The translations under genes and the position numbers were made by a program. Positions 26,112-36,363 of a stretch of 64,000 nucleotides of DNA are shown piece after piece. How positions within the stretch are numbered: the first letter of the stretch is position 1; every line of letters starts with the position of its first letter. The notes below the pieces were generated by a model that did not search any database, was not told the DNA's origin, and was given only the letters and a program-made list of their open reading frames with translations. Origin of the DNA: Bacillus cereus ATCC 14579 (GTDB lineage: Bacteria > Bacillota > Bacilli > Bacillales > Bacillaceae_G); NCBI RefSeq assembly GCF_000007825.1, contig NC_004722.1, forward strand, positions 2,024,501 through 2,088,500, given 5' to 3'.

Positions 26112-26788
26112 GTTTAGATTGTAGAGTTAGGGAATCTATACAAGAAGAAGCAAAGGGTATTGTTGCCCCGCCGGATTTAAAAGAAAAAGTAATCGTGCAA
26201 ATAAAAATGAAGCACGGCGGGAGTAAGAGGAAGAAACGCCTTATCGCAGGAGTACTTGCAGCAGCTCTTTTAATCCCGACGACAGGTTTTGCGTACCAAT
26301 CTATTATGGCGGATGGTATATATGGATCTTTTGAGAATTTAAAAAAACATGCCGGAGCAATGACATTAGAAACGTATATGCGTTTTAATGCAAAATTATC
26401 AGAAGCGAAAGATGAAATGGGTGCGAAGGAATATGAAGAGTTTACAAAAGAACTGAAAAAATTAACTAATGCAAAGCTTGCGTACGGAGATTCGAACGGT
26501 AATATAGATTATGATGGATTATCACCAGCAAAAAGAGAAGAAATGAAAAAGGTAAGTATGGGCCTTCAACCATACTTTGATAAATTAAATGGTCATAAAT
26601 CTAGTAAAGAAGTATTAACGCAAGAAGAGTTTGATCGCTATATGGAAGCTTTAATGACACATGAAATAGTACGAGTGAAGACAAAATCAACTGGTGCAAT
26701 AAAAATAGAAGAAGTACCTGAGGCGTACAAAGAAAGATTTATTAAAGCGGAGCAGTTTATGGAGTATGTAGATGAAAAGGTGCGATAA
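26108..26788 (+). CDS. Membrane-anchored anti-sigma factor (DUF3600-like)
   Basis: A 226-residue protein with a short cytoplasmic N-terminus (~55 residues with a KRKKR stop), one membrane helix (LIAGVLAAALLIPTTGFAY) and a helical outer domain of about 150 residues. From memory, the outer domain fits the DUF3600 family known from B. cereus as an ECF sigma negative effector. The start overlaps the sigma gene stop (ATGA), so the two are translationally coupled. Confidence 0.8.
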   Translation: MSLDCRVRESIQEEAKGIVAPPDLKEKVIVQIKMKHGGSKRKKRLIAGVLAAALLIPTTGFAYQSIMADGIYGSFENLKKHAGAMTLETYMRFNAKLSEAKDEMGAKEYEEFTKELKKLTNAKLAYGDSNGNIDYDGLSPAKREEMKKVSMGLQPYFDKLNGHKSSKEVLTQEEFDRYMEALMTHEIVRVKTKSTGAIKIEEVPEAYKERFIKAEQFMEYVDEKVR

Positions 26789-26850
26789 GTAGAAAAGCTC
26801 AAAGCTTTCTTTCGTTTAACTATTACATATTGATTATGTAAACAATAAAA

Positions 26851-26885
26851 AATGAGTATACAATCTACGTGATTGTATACTCATT
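26851..26885. terminator. Two-way intrinsic terminator
   Basis: AATGAGTATACAATC pairs with GATTGTATACTCATT over a TACGT loop, between the converging anti-sigma and UbiB-family genes. Confidence 0.9.
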
Positions 26886-26891
26886 TTATTA

Positions 26892-28838
26892 TTACTTAAA
26901 TTTTCTTACCGCATGAATAGCGACTCTTACAAGTAATATCGCACTTATAAATAAACCACCGTAACCAACGACACTTAAAAATTGATCATTTGGCTCTGTC
27001 GCACTGTTTGCTAAATGCAATACGCCTACCGAAATCCCACCAAATGCAGTTCCAATAAACGCAATGAGGAATTGTGAGATAAATGTAGTAATAAACGATG
27101 CATTTGTTTCGTCAGAGAAAAAGCCAACCTTAACGGATAGTTCTCCGTTTTCTAGTTTTGAACTTAAATCATCTAGTTTTCTAGGAATGCGTCGCATGGC
27201 AGGTAACATAGCGAGTAATTCGTTTGTTGCAGCTTCTTTTAAACTAGAATAATTGTTAACTGGCATGAAACTAGCTGCATGATCTTTCGCAAAGCGCTTC
27301 GCTTCGTCCATTAAATTGAATTCGGGATTTAGTTGCAGCATCGTTCCTTCTAGCGTAATTAGAGAGCGGAAAGCCCCTGCAACCATTGGATAAAACGCTA
27401 ATTCAAACTCAGCGATTATTTGAAACAACCCTTGAATAAATTCTTCAGAACCGTTTGTAGAGCCGTACGTACTTTGGATTAATAATTGGCTGATAGATTG
27501 TTCTAATCCTTCTTTATCAACATTTGGTTTCTTTTCAACTAATTGAAGCAGTCCATCAAGCAAGACATATGAATTTTTGCGCTCAAAGCCAATAAGTAGC
27601 CGCTTGAATGCATCTTGTTGTAGGGTTCCTAATCTTCCGACAGAACCGAAATCAAGTAATGCAGGAGTGCCATCACGAAGAATATACACATTACCTGGAT
27701 GAGGGTCTGCATGGAAAATACCTTTAAAGAAAATTTGCTCTAAAATACAATCAAAGAGTTGCCGTTGTACTTTTTTCGTATCAATTTGTAATTCATTTAA
27801 TAATGCTGACCCACTTTTAACACTTACTCCATCTAAAAATTCAAGCACAAGTATTTTTGAATTACTGTATTTTTTATATACTTTCGGTATTTTTACTTTC
27901 GTTTCACTATTTTTTAGTGAATCAGACACTTGTTCGAAGTTACGAGCCTCAATTTTGAAATCAATTTCTTCTTTCATTGCGATAGAGAAGCCATGTGCTA
28001 AATCAAGAAAGCCGATATTTTTAGCCCAAGTTGATTTGTTGGAAATCCATAAAGAAAAGTGAATTAAAATATCTAAGTCACGTTTAATTGTCTCAGAAAT
28101 ATTAGGACGTAGTAGTTTAACGACGACATCCTGGTCGTTTTCTTTCAACTTTGCTTTATGTACTTGGCCAATAGAGGCGGCAGCTAACGGTTCCATTTCA
28201 AAGGAGCTGAAGATTTCATCTTTTGGTGTATGTAGTTCCTTTTTCAATATTTCTTCAACTTGTTTTTGTGATAAACGTGTTACATTTTCCTGAAGGTTTG
28301 ATAACTCGTGAATAAAAACAGGTGGTAATAAATCAGAGCGAGTTGATAAAACTTGTCCGAATTTAATAAATACACCACCGCATTCTTCTAGTGTATTTCG
28401 AAGTGAAGTGGCGAGCTTACGATCTGCTTCTGGTGAGCGCTTTAAAGCTAAATATTTTCCCATTCCGTGTTTTATTGCAATAGAAGAGACGCGCATATAT
28501 CTTTTTTGTCTACCAATCTTAGCGAAGAATTTTGAAATAGGATTTCGGCTTTCCGTTACTACGTCATCCATTTCGCCACGCCTAATAGGATCAAATAATT
28601 CAAAAACTAGGTAACAAAGCATCGATACAATTAATGAGCTTCCTAGCCAAAAATATCTATCAACACCGACAACCGATTCATCTTGATAACGTAAATATAA
28701 AAACCAATACAGAGCAGACGTAAGTGAAACACCTACAGTGGCTGCACTTGCTTGTTTGAAAAGATTTAGTTTTGTACCAATGAGTCTACCACTAATAAAA
28801 GACATAATGACTGCTAGTAGAAAAAATTGAAAAAACAT
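26892..28838 (-). CDS. UbiB/ABC1 (ADCK)-family atypical kinase
   Basis: A 648-residue membrane-bound kinase-like protein. The N-terminus has helices (FFQFFLLAVIMSFISG and a second pair). Family motifs follow: KFGQVLSTRSDLLP (KxGQ), the Ala-rich loop AAASIGQVHKA, and DPHPGN with its metal-binding DFG-like LLDFGSVG. Two hydrophobic segments close the protein. Family members support isoprenoid-quinone/lipid metabolism. The start at ATG 28838 with GGAGGA upstream is preferred; the frame runs on to 28952 but that part looks non-coding. Confidence 0.88.
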   Translation of the reverse strand: MFFQFFLLAVIMSFISGRLIGTKLNLFKQASAATVGVSLTSALYWFLYLRYQDESVVGVDRYFWLGSSLIVSMLCYLVFELFDPIRRGEMDDVVTESRNPISKFFAKIGRQKRYMRVSSIAIKHGMGKYLALKRSPEADRKLATSLRNTLEECGGVFIKFGQVLSTRSDLLPPVFIHELSNLQENVTRLSQKQVEEILKKELHTPKDEIFSSFEMEPLAAASIGQVHKAKLKENDQDVVVKLLRPNISETIKRDLDILIHFSLWISNKSTWAKNIGFLDLAHGFSIAMKEEIDFKIEARNFEQVSDSLKNSETKVKIPKVYKKYSNSKILVLEFLDGVSVKSGSALLNELQIDTKKVQRQLFDCILEQIFFKGIFHADPHPGNVYILRDGTPALLDFGSVGRLGTLQQDAFKRLLIGFERKNSYVLLDGLLQLVEKKPNVDKEGLEQSISQLLIQSTYGSTNGSEEFIQGLFQIIAEFELAFYPMVAGAFRSLITLEGTMLQLNPEFNLMDEAKRFAKDHAASFMPVNNYSSLKEAATNELLAMLPAMRRIPRKLDDLSSKLENGELSVKVGFFSDETNASFITTFISQFLIAFIGTAFGGISVGVLHLANSATEPNDQFLSVVGYGGLFISAILLVRVAIHAVRKFK

Positions 28839-28948
28839 TGTATCATTCCTCCGAAATTTATTCGATAACTGTATTATACAGGAATATAAGTATTCTAAAA
28901 ACAAGCCAAGGCAGTACAATCCTTGACTTGCACGATTAAATAAAGCAT

Positions 28949-29383
28949 TCAATTATATTTTTTCATCGTTGCATTGTCCTTTTGTATAAAACAATCTAAA
29001 AGGGAATAACCAGCTATTAAACTAATAATCGTAACAAAAGTTGTATTTATTAGAATAATATTAACTAAATAAGGTAGGTATTCGGCAAGTGGTGAAAAGA
29101 GTAGTGCTGGGGAAAAGGAAATGAATAGTGTAGGCACTGTAATAGCAATAAATTTATCCGGTTGAAAGCTCCAGTTTTGTTTACTCGTTTCGCGATTAAT
29201 AGATTGAAGGAATCGTAATAAAATGCCAACTATAAGAGGGAAGAGTGTAAAGTAGAATAATCTTGGATAAACGTTAAAGTTCACTTGTGCATCTGTATCT
29301 AAATAAAATTGAATTTTTACTCCTACAAATAATAATAAGACGATAAATAATGTGAAGCAGAGGTATAGCATCAATTTTTGCAT
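28949..29383 (-). CDS. Four-helix membrane protein, unknown
   Basis: A 144-residue protein from ATG 29383, with AGGATGGTGG 6 bp upstream (the frame is open to 29437). It has four hydrophobic segments: LMLYLCFTLFIVLLLFVGV, YFTLFPLIVGILL, FIAITVPTLFISFSPALLF and NIILINTTFVTIISLIAGY. No family recognised. Confidence 0.68.
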   Translation of the reverse strand: MQKLMLYLCFTLFIVLLLFVGVKIQFYLDTDAQVNFNVYPRLFYFTLFPLIVGILLRFLQSINRETSKQNWSFQPDKFIAITVPTLFISFSPALLFSPLAEYLPYLVNIILINTTFVTIISLIAGYSLLDCFIQKDNATMKKYN

Positions 29384-29419
29384 TATATTCCACCATCCTT
29401 TACTCAAAATATATTCAAA

Positions 29420-29464
29420 AAAAGAAGAGATATACAATAACTACTGTTGTATATCTCTTCTTTT
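29420..29464 (-). terminator. Intrinsic terminator after the broken metallo-hydrolase
   Basis: An 18-bp perfect arm at 29420-29437 (AAAAGAAGAGATATACAA) pairs with 29447-29464 over 9 bases, with T-runs on the minus strand. Confidence 0.9.
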
Positions 29465-29468
29465 ACTG

Positions 29469-30443
29469 TTAGTTAATAGTGGAGTTTGCTTTTTCTTGCT
29501 TCGTGAAATAATCAATAATGCCCATTGCGCTAATTTCTATATCTAAATGTAAAATATTATAAACGGAATGATCTGATGGAACGTTTAACTTTGTAAGATG
29601 AGAAGAGATTTTATCCATTAACAAAGTTTGTAAAGCTTTAGTCGCTTCATTCGAAATCATTATACTTGTCAAAGACTTCCTTACCAGTCTGAACGAAAAT
29701 AGGTAGCCAATGTTCCAATTGATTGTATACTTCTGTAACATGAGAGGATGCGCCGTAATGACCGAAATAAATAGTATCTACATTCATGCTTTGAATGTGA
29801 TTTTTAGAAGCAATCATCGCATCTGGTTGGAATTGTGAAGGGGGACGTTGATGGTAGATATAACTCTACATCAACGTCTGCGAGTTCTCTATAATAAATT
29901 CCAATTGTATCGCCAGTAAAAATCCCGTTTGTTAATGAATCGTGAATGCTAATATGGTGCTTCGCATGTCCTGGTGTATCATAAAATGTAAGGGTGGCGG
30001 TCTTTTGCAATTTTTAACATATCACCATGTTGTACAATATGAACACGTTCTTCTTCAATTGGAAGAATTGGGTCAAAGAGTTTATCGAAATCTTCTTTGT
30101 AGACAGCTTTTGCACCTAAAATAAGTTTTGTTGGATCAATCATATGACGAGCACCACGAGAATGCACATATAACGTAGCATTTGGGCACTTTTCCATCAT
30201 TAAACCAGCTGCGCCAGCGTGATCTAAATGCACATGTGTAACGATAATGTTTTTAACATCGTTTAAATCAATATGTAATTGTTGTAAGCCGTCTAAAATA
30301 TACGGAAGAGAAGGGGCTGCACAAGTTTCAATTAAAGTAATATCGTCACCTAATAAAACGTACGTACCTGTTCGTTCATTATGCTGTAAATCGAAATCAT
30401 CAATAAGATATAGGTGAGAAGATAATTGCTCTACTTTTTTCAT
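29469..30443 (-). pseudogene. MBL-fold metallo-hydrolase, broken by three frameshifts
   Basis: The gene starts at ATG 30443 after GGAGTGG. The zinc motif THVHLDHAG and GDDITLIETC are intact in the first frame. Near 30000 one extra base in GACCGCCACCC shifts translation; the second frame then gives LTFYDTPGHAKHH and GIFTGDTIGIYY. One extra C in CCCCC near 29842 shifts it again; the third frame gives VDTIYFGHYGASSH. Near 29655 a last shift returns to the frame with NEATKALQTLLMDKISSHL and the end at 29469. All domains are recognisable, so decay is recent or the indels are sequencing errors. The intact enzyme would be about 320 residues. Confidence 0.82.
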
Positions 30444-30491
30444 AGTTACCACTCCTTATATACTGCATGTTTTTATTATACGCTAAAATAG

Positions 30492-30529
30492 AAAAAAGGC
30501 AGAAAACGAAGCTCGTCTTCTGCCTTTTT
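30492..30529. terminator. Hairpin terminator
   Basis: AAAAAGGCAGAAAACGA pairs with TCGTCTTCTGCCTTTTT with one mismatch over a 3-4 base loop. On the minus strand it closes the small membrane gene at 30539. Confidence 0.88.
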
Positions 30530-30538
30530 GTAATATTA

Positions 30539-30748
30539 TTATTTCGTTTGTTGTTTATTAACAGACATAATGAACAGTCCAACAATCCCGCCTACTAATG
30601 GAAGCATAATCTCTCCTGCTAAATTAAAGTAGGAGCTTAAGAATAAACCATTTACATCGATTACCCAGCCAGTAACATACAATAACATCATATATAGTAC
30701 GAAATAAAACTCGCGATTTGAAATCGTTTCATGTTGTGCAGTTTTCAT
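30539..30748 (-). CDS. Small two-helix membrane protein, unknown
   Basis: A 69-residue protein from ATG 30748, with AAGGATGGTG 6 bp upstream. Two hydrophobic stretches (FYFVLYMMLLYVTGWVI and IMLPLVGGIVGLFIMSV) are joined by a short loop. No family recognised. Confidence 0.62.
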   Translation of the reverse strand: MKTAQHETISNREFYFVLYMMLLYVTGWVIDVNGLFLSSYFNLAGEIMLPLVGGIVGLFIMSVNKQQTK

Positions 30749-30972
30749 AATGAACACCATCCTTTTCTTTTATAATGGAATATAAACTGTCACATTTTGT
30801 TCACAATTCAATTGTAAAACTTTCCATCATAAAAGTCTAGTAGTTTGTGTCGAATTTTCGAACAGAAATAAAGCGCTATCATTACAACTTATAAGTACGT
30901 AATAAGAGCTGTATATTCACGAATGTAGTATAGTATAAACATAGAATGATAGTGAAGAGAGGGGCAAAGACA

Positions 30973-31455
30973 ATGACAGTTTATGATTTTTCAGCTAAAA
31001 CAATTACAGGTGAAGAAAAATCGTTAAAAGATTACAAAGGAAAAGCACTTCTTATTGTCAATGTAGCTAGCAAATGTGGTTTCACACCACAATATAAAGG
31101 ATTACAAGAGGTATATGATAAATATAAAGACCAAGGACTCGAAATACTCGGATTTCCTTGTAACCAATTCGGGGGACAAGAACCAGGTACAGAAGCGGAC
31201 ATTACTAGTTTTTGTGAATTAAACTACGGTGTAAACTTCCCGATGTTTGCAAAGGTTGATGTGAAAGGTGATAAGGCTCACCCTCTATATACATACATGA
31301 CAGAACAAGCACCAGGTTTACTTGGTATGAAAGCAGTGAAATGGAATTTTACGAAGTTTTTAATCGGAAAAGACGGGAAAGTAGTAGGGCGTTTTGCTCC
31401 GCAGACGAAGCCGGTAGATTTAGAGGTTGAGATTGAGAAGGTGCTTGGAGAATAA
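30973..31455 (+). CDS. bsaA: Glutathione peroxidase-family thiol peroxidase
   Basis: A 160-residue protein. NVASKCGFTPQY carries the peroxidatic Cys in place of selenocysteine, LGFPCNQFGGQEPG the Gln and a second Cys, and VKWNFTKFLI the Trp-Asn-Phe of the active site. Such enzymes reduce peroxides, in Bacillus probably with thioredoxin. ATG 30973 after AGAGGGGC is chosen over an upstream in-frame start at 30946. A terminator follows. Confidence 0.93.
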   Translation: MTVYDFSAKTITGEEKSLKDYKGKALLIVNVASKCGFTPQYKGLQEVYDKYKDQGLEILGFPCNQFGGQEPGTEADITSFCELNYGVNFPMFAKVDVKGDKAHPLYTYMTEQAPGLLGMKAVKWNFTKFLIGKDGKVVGRFAPQTKPVDLEVEIEKVLGE

Positions 31456-31476
31456 TTAGGAGTTTCACTTTATTAA

Positions 31477-31516
31477 AAAACGTCTCAAAGAACAATGTAG
31501 TTCTTTGAGACGTTTT
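31477..31516. terminator. Two-way intrinsic terminator
   Basis: AAAACGTCTCAAAGAAC pairs with GTTCTTTGAGACGTTTT over 6 bases, between the peroxidase and the converging transglutaminase gene. Confidence 0.93.
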
Positions 31517-31538
31517 CTTTAAACTCACATTTTCAAGA

Positions 31539-33767
31539 TTAAATAACTGTATCAAAGCCATCTGATTTAGGTAGAGAAGCTGCTTTTTTCATAAGCACTT
31601 CCCATAAGTGTACAGATTTCTTCCATTCTTCTGCAGCCTGCTCCTGTTTATACATAGCGTTCTCATAACTGGCAGTAAGTTGTTGCATATCGGCCGAGTT
31701 GTAAAGTGTATCGATATGGAGAGCGTATTCTCGGAATGTTTGACTTTCACTCCGTGGTATGCCAATTCTCGCAAATTGTTTTAAAAGTGCACCGTAAGCT
31801 TTTTGATAAACAGCATCATTTTTTCGGTATTTATAGAAATGAATAATAAGAAATGTCATCCAGTTCATTCTAGTGGTGAAGAGAATGTATCCTATAATAC
31901 TAATTAGTATCGTAGAGAGGAATACGTACCACCAAGAAAAACTAGTTTTAGAATTTGTGACCTTTTTAGTAGAAGCTTCTTCTGTATTTTCTATTAAACT
32001 TTTAAGTTTTGCTTCATTATTTCGTTGTTGTATTTGCTCGTTATTAGAATTATTTGCTTCGCTATTTTGTGAAATAGGAGCAGGCGTATTATTTATAAAA
32101 TTATAGGGATTGGTAAATCCTTTTGTTGGTTCGAATGGAATCCATCCGTATCCTGGGAAATATACTTCGACCCAAGAGTGTGCGTTATCGTTCTTGATTG
32201 TATAAACATCCGCACCTTCTGCAGAGGCAAGTGTATTGTCAAGAGTTCCTTCTGTATAGCCTTTTACCCAGCGAGCAGGAATCCCTGCAGAACGAAGTAG
32301 TACAATCATAGACGTCGAAAAATTATTACAGTAGCCGCTTTTTGTATCGAAAAGGAATTGATCTACATAATCTTGGCTTTTGGCAGGGAATAAGACATTC
32401 GTTGATTCGTATGTAAAAGAGTTGTCTGTGAAGTAATTTTCAATAGCTAATACTTTATCATATCGGTTGTCTTTATCATTTGTAAGATTGACAGCCAAGT
32501 CTTTTACGCGCTGTGGTAATGACTCGGGAAGTTGTGTGTACTTTGTCATAAAATAAGGGTTTGTTTCTTGACCTTCATTTGTTTTTACAGCTTTCAAGTT
32601 TTCTATGGAAAACTCAGGGATCTCATATGTTACTTTATACGAATGTAAAGTAGTAGAAGAGTCTTCATTCATTGTATAAATTTTTTCTGAAAACGGGTCA
32701 ACACTGTATGATACATCAGAAGAAGCCTCAACTGATACTAATCCTGCTGGATAGGTAAGGTGAGGGTAACTTTTTTGCATGGTAATTGTTGCCTCAGTCG
32801 TTTCCGTTTTTGTATTTTGTTCGTACCAGCTTACGACGTCGTTTTTATTTTTAAAAGAAATCTTTTTCGGATTTTCAGAAATTTCCCAGCCTTTTCCTGT
32901 ATAGAAATCTTTTGTTTCTACTCTCCAATAGTGTTTGTTTTGCGTTCGTGCTGTGAAAACAATTGTAGGATCCGCCTTAAAAGGACCACCTAATCGCGAG
33001 TCATCTAAACCATACCCAATTGTAGAAACTTTTTGTTCTTTACTTGCTTCAGATGTGTTGAATTTTAAAAAATCCATTGGGTTTGGCCATTGAGGGCCAA
33101 ATTTTGGAGCAAAGTATGCGATGGTTGCTAATAATACAATAAATATTGTAAGTGGTCTAAGTAATTTTGAGATTTCCCTAGCATAATTTTGTAAGTGTTC
33201 ACGCTCTTTTATTCGTTCTACTTGAAGAAGACTAAGCATAAAAAATCCGATGACAACAGTTCGAATAATAGCGTAGTTTGCATTGTATAAATGTAAGTTA
33301 TGAAAAGTTGCGATATAAATAATAGTCAATACAAGAAATAGAAACCCACGTTTTTTATGAATAATCCAAAATGAAGTGAAAGAACTCAAAAACCAAAATG
33401 AGAGAAAAAATAAAACGGTCGGAAAAACTGGAGAAATATCTAGTAAATTCCCTTGGAAAAATAGGGAGGAATTTCGAGACATATCAGAAAAGAATGTTGT
33501 TAGCCAAGATAGATTTATAAAAGCATTTTTATAATATAGGGAATGAATGATAAATAGGACTGTGATAATTTTTATTGGAATCTGCCACCTCGTCTGAAAA
33601 AAAGAGAGAGCGAAGCAAATTCCTATAAATGTTACGAAAATATCTAATCTACCTACATTTGTAATGCCTATAAGAGGTCTTAGCCATTCTAGTAAAAGAA
33701 GAAATACACATGCATGCATAAAGAATCTGTTCGTATCCCACTTGTATTTTGTTTGTAATGTTATCAT
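31539..33767 (-). CDS. yebA: Transglutaminase-like membrane protein (YebA-type, DUF3488)
   Basis: A 742-residue protein. Five to six hydrophobic segments fill the first ~210 residues. An outer domain follows with the transglutaminase core at about residues 440-530: Cys in SGYCNNFSTSMIVLLRSAG, His in NDNAHSWVEVYF, then GWIPFEPT. One more helix (FSWWYVFLSTILISIIGYIL) and a DUF4129-like tail close it. Its start overlaps the end of the DUF58 gene by 4 bp; the order MoxR-DUF58-transglutaminase is the widespread yeaC-yeaD-yebA arrangement. The substrate is unknown. Confidence 0.9.
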   Translation of the reverse strand: MITLQTKYKWDTNRFFMHACVFLLLLEWLRPLIGITNVGRLDIFVTFIGICFALSFFQTRWQIPIKIITVLFIIHSLYYKNAFINLSWLTTFFSDMSRNSSLFFQGNLLDISPVFPTVLFFLSFWFLSSFTSFWIIHKKRGFLFLVLTIIYIATFHNLHLYNANYAIIRTVVIGFFMLSLLQVERIKEREHLQNYAREISKLLRPLTIFIVLLATIAYFAPKFGPQWPNPMDFLKFNTSEASKEQKVSTIGYGLDDSRLGGPFKADPTIVFTARTQNKHYWRVETKDFYTGKGWEISENPKKISFKNKNDVVSWYEQNTKTETTEATITMQKSYPHLTYPAGLVSVEASSDVSYSVDPFSEKIYTMNEDSSTTLHSYKVTYEIPEFSIENLKAVKTNEGQETNPYFMTKYTQLPESLPQRVKDLAVNLTNDKDNRYDKVLAIENYFTDNSFTYESTNVLFPAKSQDYVDQFLFDTKSGYCNNFSTSMIVLLRSAGIPARWVKGYTEGTLDNTLASAEGADVYTIKNDNAHSWVEVYFPGYGWIPFEPTKGFTNPYNFINNTPAPISQNSEANNSNNEQIQQRNNEAKLKSLIENTEEASTKKVTNSKTSFSWWYVFLSTILISIIGYILFTTRMNWMTFLIIHFYKYRKNDAVYQKAYGALLKQFARIGIPRSESQTFREYALHIDTLYNSADMQQLTASYENAMYKQEQAAEEWKKSVHLWEVLMKKAASLPKSDGFDTVI

Positions 33768-34982
33768 TTGCTCACCTCAAAAAACACGTTTGTATACCGG
33801 TTTTCATAAACCGTGTTTACAAATATTTGTCGTTTTTTTAGAGTTTCTATTATACTGATTTCTCGGTGTGAAAGTTGATTCGCTTTTTCTTTCACGACAA
33901 AAACCATACATTTTCTATTTTTTATAGCAGCACAATCAGCCGCCTTTTGAATATCGGGAGAAAGATTACTGGTCACGAGTATACCCGTGACGGGCTCATA
34001 AATTTTTTTTAGTTCCATGTCTACACTCTGGGAGAGCGGGAATACACTGTCTGCTTGCACTTTTGCTAAATGACAAAGGATTTGTTGTAACTGCGTATCT
34101 CCATTGTCTAAAGGGAAGATACTTTTTTTCTTCTCCGATAGACACGAATGATGCTGGTGAATTTTGTTTCAAGACAGCCCTTACGATAGAGGCAGTAAAT
34201 GTGACGACTGATTCGAATAGAGGAGACTCGGTTCTGTCTATGAATATCATGACATTATGGCTGCGCTGCTGTTCAAACTCTTTTGTCATAATATTGTTTG
34301 TTCGTGCAGTTGCTTTCCAATCAATCCATGAAAAGCGATCACCAGGTTTATAGTCTCTGACACCGACAGAGATTGTAGAGTCTTTTGCTGAATTTATATT
34401 TGCTGAAAGCGCTCCTTGTTCGAAATGATTTTCCAATTGTCGATATGCTATATCTACATACTGGGGATAGACTAAAAATGTATCTGGAACTGAAAAAGTT
34501 ACTTCTTTCTCTATCATGCCGAATAAATCGCCGGTTTTGACACGAACGCTTGAAAAAGTGTGCTCGCCTCTAGGGATTGTGTCAATAACATATTGAAACG
34601 AAATATTTCGTTTCAATCCTGGGAAGAGTACTACCTTATTCATCTTTGTTTGTTTACAACTTATAAATTGTGGTGGCAGTTCATCTTCTATAACTAAATA
34701 AAGTAAGGGAAAAGGAAATTTTCTTTTTATTGTAATCGTGCTTACAAATTGTTCTCCTACTACATATCCATTTTGGTTTGTTATTCGCTTTACTTCAGCG
34801 TCCCGTAAAGCGTAGAAGGGGAGTAGTAGCGAATAAAGAGCAATGGGAATTATGCTGTAAAACAAAAACCAACTGACAAACCCGCCTTGAAACATAGCGT
34901 ACATAAATGTTAAGACTAGGCATAAAGGGAGTAGCAATAACTTTATAACGTGATATAGCGCTCGCAGCATTCGTTTCATCAA
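33764..34982 (-). pseudogene. yeaD: DUF58-family protein (YeaD-like), frameshifted
   Basis: From ATG 34982 the frame gives two membrane helices, then the DUF58 signature with RDYKPGDRFSWIDWKATAR and FIDRTES. After SIGEEKK it leaves the true frame and ends in non-homologous codons at 33996. One base too many in the T7 run at 34123-34129 (A7 on the coding strand) explains this. With six, translation goes on as SIFPLDNGDTQLQQILCHLA and joins the frame that ends at 33764 (ELKKIYEPVTGILVTSN). Both neighbours overlap it by 4 bp, so the operon is otherwise whole. Real decay and sequencing error are both possible. Confidence 0.82.
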
Positions 34983-35941
34983 GGGTTCATCGTCCTTTGA
35001 GTAGGCACGGTAGTTCGTGCAACGATTTTTGCGATAACTTGTTCGCCAGTTATTCCTTCAAATTTTGCTTCCATTTTTAGAATGAGTCTATGTGCTAAAA
35101 CGTAAGGAGCTAAAAATTTAACATCGTCTGGAATAACATAATTCCTGCCATGGATAAATGCATAAGCTTGTGAAGCTTTCATTAAAGCAATCGAGCCACG
35201 TGGACTTGCACCTAACTGTATAGAACTGTACGTACGAGTCTGATTAACAAGCTTTACAATGTAATGCTTAATTGCTTTGTCCATACTTACTACCCGTACG
35301 CTTTGTTGTAAATAAAGTAATTCTTGTATTGTAGTAATGGTTTGTAATTGAGAGAGTGGATTTGTTTTTTCCATCCGGTTTAAAATTTCAAATTCTTCCT
35401 CTGGTGTAGGATATCCCATTTTTAGTTTCAATAAGAAACGATCGAGCTGAGCTTCTGGTAGAGAATATGTTCCTTCATATTCGACCGGATTTTGTGTAGC
35501 CATGACAAAGAACGGTTTTGGTAAAGGTCTTGTAATGCCATCTATTGTAATATTGCCTTCTTCCATACATTCAAGTAAAGCAGATTGTGTCTTTGGAGAT
35601 GTACGATTAATTTCATCAGCAAGTACAAAATTCCCCATAATTGGTCCAGGCTTGAACTCAAATTGGAGCTCTTTCGGATTATAAATAGAAACTCCTGTTA
35701 CATCTGACGGCAATAAATCAGGTGTAAATTGAATTCGCTTATAATCAGCATCAATGGATTTAGAAAGAGCACGTACTAGCATTGTTTTCCCGACACCAGG
35801 AACATCTTCTAATAGCACATGACCTTCAGCTAAGAGAGCTGTCAAAGCTAAGATTGTTTCTTTTCGTTTTCCGACCATTATTTTTTCAATATTATTGATT
35901 ATTTTTTCTACAGTGGGATGTAATGAATCAAGCTGGGGCAT
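34979..35941 (-). CDS. yeaC: MoxR-family AAA+ ATPase
   Basis: A 320-residue AAA+ protein. Walker A is in EDVPGVGKTMLVRAL, Walker B in FVLADEINRTSPKTQ, sensor 1 in VMATQNPVEYEG, and sensor 2 in GASPRGSIALMKASQAYA. MoxR ATPases act as chaperones for von Willebrand-type partners such as the DUF58 protein encoded next. The two genes overlap by 4 bp, pointing to coupled translation. Confidence 0.93.
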   Translation of the reverse strand: MPQLDSLHPTVEKIINNIEKIMVGKRKETILALTALLAEGHVLLEDVPGVGKTMLVRALSKSIDADYKRIQFTPDLLPSDVTGVSIYNPKELQFEFKPGPIMGNFVLADEINRTSPKTQSALLECMEEGNITIDGITRPLPKPFFVMATQNPVEYEGTYSLPEAQLDRFLLKLKMGYPTPEEEFEILNRMEKTNPLSQLQTITTIQELLYLQQSVRVVSMDKAIKHYIVKLVNQTRTYSSIQLGASPRGSIALMKASQAYAFIHGRNYVIPDDVKFLAPYVLAHRLILKMEAKFEGITGEQVIAKIVARTTVPTQRTMNP

Positions 35942-36363
35942 CGTAATCCTCCTAATGTTATTATCGTTTTCTAATCAATTTAGTGGACATATTTCTAATT
36001 CTATATGTAGATAGTAAAGGTCTAACTTAAATTATGAGAATATTCAGATTATTTATTTCAATTACATCTAGTATAATTGTTTCCGTAACTAAGGGCAATA
36101 CAGTAAATAATGATTTGTAGTTTTATGTAAAATAAGACTCGATATAAAATAATAACATTGGGAAAAATATTTTTACATACAATTTATACTCTTTTCCTTA
36201 TGGCAGTTTTGAAATAATATCAAAACTCTTTTTCTTTTGCAAAATAGTCGATACCTCAAAATACCATTCTCCTAATAATTAAGATTAACCATAATCTTCA
36301 CAACGGAACACAAGATTTTCTCACAAACTTATTTTCTACTGAATTTTTGACAATCTCTTGAAC
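35942..36363. other. Long AT-rich spacer upstream of narG
   Basis: About 420 bp between divergent units with no coding frame worth calling. It holds the promoter of the MoxR operon (minus strand) and leads into the Fnr-controlled narG promoter. I see no further clear regulator site in it. Confidence 0.5.
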
